Below, one piece after another: positions 31,542 to 33,290 of a stretch of 33,290 nucleotides of DNA. The position numbers were made by a program, and so were the translations under genes. This DNA is from Altericroceibacterium spongiae. GTDB taxonomy: Bacteria > Pseudomonadota > Alphaproteobacteria > Sphingomonadales > Sphingomonadaceae. How positions within the stretch are numbered: position 1 is the first letter of the stretch; each line of letters starts with the position of its first letter. The notes under the pieces were generated by a model that searched no databases, was not told the origin of the DNA, and saw only the letters and a list, made by a program, of their open reading frames with translations. Location: NCBI RefSeq assembly GCF_003610805.1, contig NZ_RAPF01000015.1, positions 1 through 33,290 on the forward strand, read 5' to 3'.

Positions 31542-33027
31542 ATGAAAAAGCGTGATGTTCTGAAAAGCAGCCTCGCGGCTCTGGCGCTGGGCGGCCCGGT
31601 AACGGCATTGCGTGGGCAGCATTACCCGGAATCGCCGAGTGAAAGCCATCGCAATCTCCTGCTGATAACGGCGGACGATATCGACTGGTCCTGTCTCGGC
31701 TTTATGACCGGGCAGGAAGGTATTACGCCCAATCTGGACCGTCTGGCGGCGCGCTCTCACCGGTTCCGCCAGATGCGTACCTCTTCGCCCATCTGCATGC
31801 CTTCGCGGCAGGCTTTCATGAGCGGCCTCAGACCGCATCGCAATGGCGGCAACGGCTTTTTCGCGATGAATGAGGGCACGCCGACTATCGCTTCGCGCCT
31901 GTCCGATGCGGGGTGGTTCGTAGGCGCGACGCATAAAATTTCGCATATGCTGCCCGCATCTTCCTTCCCCTGGAATTTCAAGGCGGAAGGCAAGGACCGG
32001 CATCCTGAACTCCATGGTGCCGGGCTCGATCTCATCATTCGCGAAGCGCGCGCAATACAAACCCTGGTTCGCCAATTGCAATATCAACGATCCGCACCGG
32101 CCCTTCTATAACAGCGAAGCGGCGATCCGGATGGATCACGGTCAGACCGGCGCCTATAAGGTGGAGCGTGAATTTACCGCTGCCGACGTTACTGTGCCGC
32201 CCAATCTGGAAGACCTGCCCGAAATTCGCGAGGAAATCGCCCGATACTGGAATTCCTGCCAGCGTTTCGACAAGGCGGTAGGCAATATTTTGCGAGTGCT
32301 CGATGAAAGCGGCGAAGCGGATAATACCATTATCGTTTTCGTGTCCGATCACGGGATGCCGCTGCCATTCGCCAAGGCGACCTGCTACGATCACGGCGTC
32401 CGCGTGCCCGCGCTGATTTCCTGTCCGGGAATGGGCAGGCCGCGCGATTTCGATCAGCTGGCGATCAATCTCGATCTGCACCCGACTGTGCTCGAACTGC
32501 TGGGCGTGGAGCCGACCCCCGATATTGACGGGCGATCGCTCTGCCCGTTGATGGCCGGCACCAGCAGCGATCATCGCGATATGGTGATGACGCATGTCGA
32601 TTACGTGTCGAGCGGCTATGCTTTCCCGATGCGGGGGCTTCAGGACCAGCGTTATGCGTTGCTCTTCGCACCCTGGGCAGATGGCGAGCTGGAATTGCGC
32701 ATCGAGAGCATGTGGGGCCTGAGCTGGCCCGCCATGCTCGCTGCGGCGCAAAGCGATCCGCAGATAGCGCAAAGGGTCAGCCAGTATCGCGACGGTGTGC
32801 AACTGGCCTTTTACGATCTGGCAAAAGATCCCGGCCAGCGGGTCAATCTGATCGACGATCCCGCCTGTGCAGCGCAGGTCGAGCGGATGAAAGCGCGGAT
32901 GCTGGCCGAAATGGAAGCTGGCAGCGATCCCCAGCTCGACAATTTCCGCCGTGTACTGGCCGGAGAAGCGCCGGTCGTGCCGCAGGATCCGCCGCGCTAT
33001 CGCCTTGCCGGTGTGCCGGCCCATTGA
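31542..33027 (+). pseudogene. Type I sulfatase 2, frameshifted as given
   Basis: GGAAAGG lies 7 nt before ATG 31542. The product starts with MKKRDVLKSSLAALALGG, a Tat-like signal with KR instead of RR. LLLITADDIDWSCLGF supplies metal-binding Asp residues and SSPICMPSRQAF (Cys85) the CxPSR formylglycine motif. The frame is lost within the GCGCGCGC run at 32046-32053. It continues in another frame as QYKPWFANCNINDPHRPFYN, then IIVFVSDHGMPLPFAKATCYDHGVRVPAL, and runs to TGA 33027. Both halves are otherwise well conserved and share codon use, so the defect is recent or a sequencing error in a GC repeat. If intact it would be about 495 residues. Confidence 0.85.
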
Positions 33028-33077
33028 TCCGGGGCGGGGCGGCCCGCTGATCCGAAAGCGAGCGGAAAAGAGATGGA

Positions 33078-33111
33078 GCATGGTGCGCAACCGCCAGGAA
33101 TCGCACCATGC
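33078..33111 (-). terminator. Long stem-loop after the sulfatase genes
   Basis: GCATGGTGCG (33078-33087) and CGCACCATGC (33102-33111) form a perfect 10-bp stem with a 14-nt loop, 50 bp after sulfatase 2. No T-tract follows on the plus strand. On the minus strand the sequence after the stem is moderately T-rich. It could stop sulfatase transcripts or be a protein site. Confidence 0.4.
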
Positions 33112-33193
33112 CCCGCAGAAAGCGGCCAGACCAGTTCATGCCGCTTTCCATCCCTGAAATCCGGCCCTGTCGGCTGCCTCTGGAGGGCATAGC

Positions 33194-33290
33194 GTGGAAG
33201 GTACGCCAGACAAGGCAATCAGTGAACGCCTAGGCGAAGCGGTTATCCGGCGGCAGATTGAGAGCTTTGCGGTCAGCGGAAGCGGCAGAA
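33194..33290 (+). CDS. Start of an unidentified gene (cut by window end)
   Basis: GTG 33194 has GGAGGG 6 nt upstream and opens a frame to the window end (VEGTPDKAISERLGEAVIRR...), 32 codons with normal-looking composition for the organism. It is too short to identify. It could be a regulator or another pathway gene. Confidence 0.4.
   Translation, partial: MEGTPDKAISERLGEAVIRRQIESFAVSGSGR

Overview
The window looks like alphaproteobacterial, sphingomonad-type chromosome (Sphingomonas, Sphingobium or Novosphingobium class). The reasons are the GC-rich genes with many TonB-dependent receptors carrying typical sphingomonad N-termini, remnants of a sphingomonad-type recombinase and F-like traD, and dense short-spaced operons. 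This is an inference from protein recognition, not from a marker gene.

Bases 1-500 are an insertion-sequence scar: the C-terminal end of an IS110-type transposase, a broken IS3-type orfA and the 5' half of a tRNA-like sequence. Bases 756-12549 are one coherent heme-acquisition unit, all on the plus strand: FecI-type sigma factor, FecR-type anti-sigma factor, STN-containing HasR-like receptor, HasA-like hemophore, type I secretion system (ABC ATPase, membrane fusion protein, TolC-like outer-membrane protein), a DUF423 membrane protein, a biliverdin-type heme oxygenase and a DUF454 membrane protein. Two matching Fur-box-like sites lie before fecI and hasR. The expected circuit is: iron starvation derepresses fecI and hasR; HasA is exported and captures heme; HasR imports it and signals through FecR and FecI; HemO opens the ring to release iron.

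Bases 12674-16503 are a graveyard of horizontally acquired genes. It holds the tail of a site-specific recombinase, an rtcR gene with an internal in-frame deletion plus a frameshift, a DNA methyltransferase collapsed to its two ends, and the N-terminal part of traD behind an intact small ribbon-helix-helix gene. The traD remnant is followed by an intrinsic terminator.

Bases 16816-33027 are a catabolic and uptake region: two TonB-dependent receptors, a TetR and a LacI regulator, two short-chain dehydrogenases, three NTF2/SnoaL-fold proteins, two MFS transporters and two type I sulfatases, the second carrying a frameshift. The same 16-bp sequence, centred on a near-palindrome, sits in the promoter of the first receptor and in the lacI/MFS divergent region about 11 kb away. 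This suggests that the LacI protein controls both ends of the region as one regulon for a sulfated substrate. The substrate cannot be named from sequence. A new reading frame begins at 33194 and runs out of the window.
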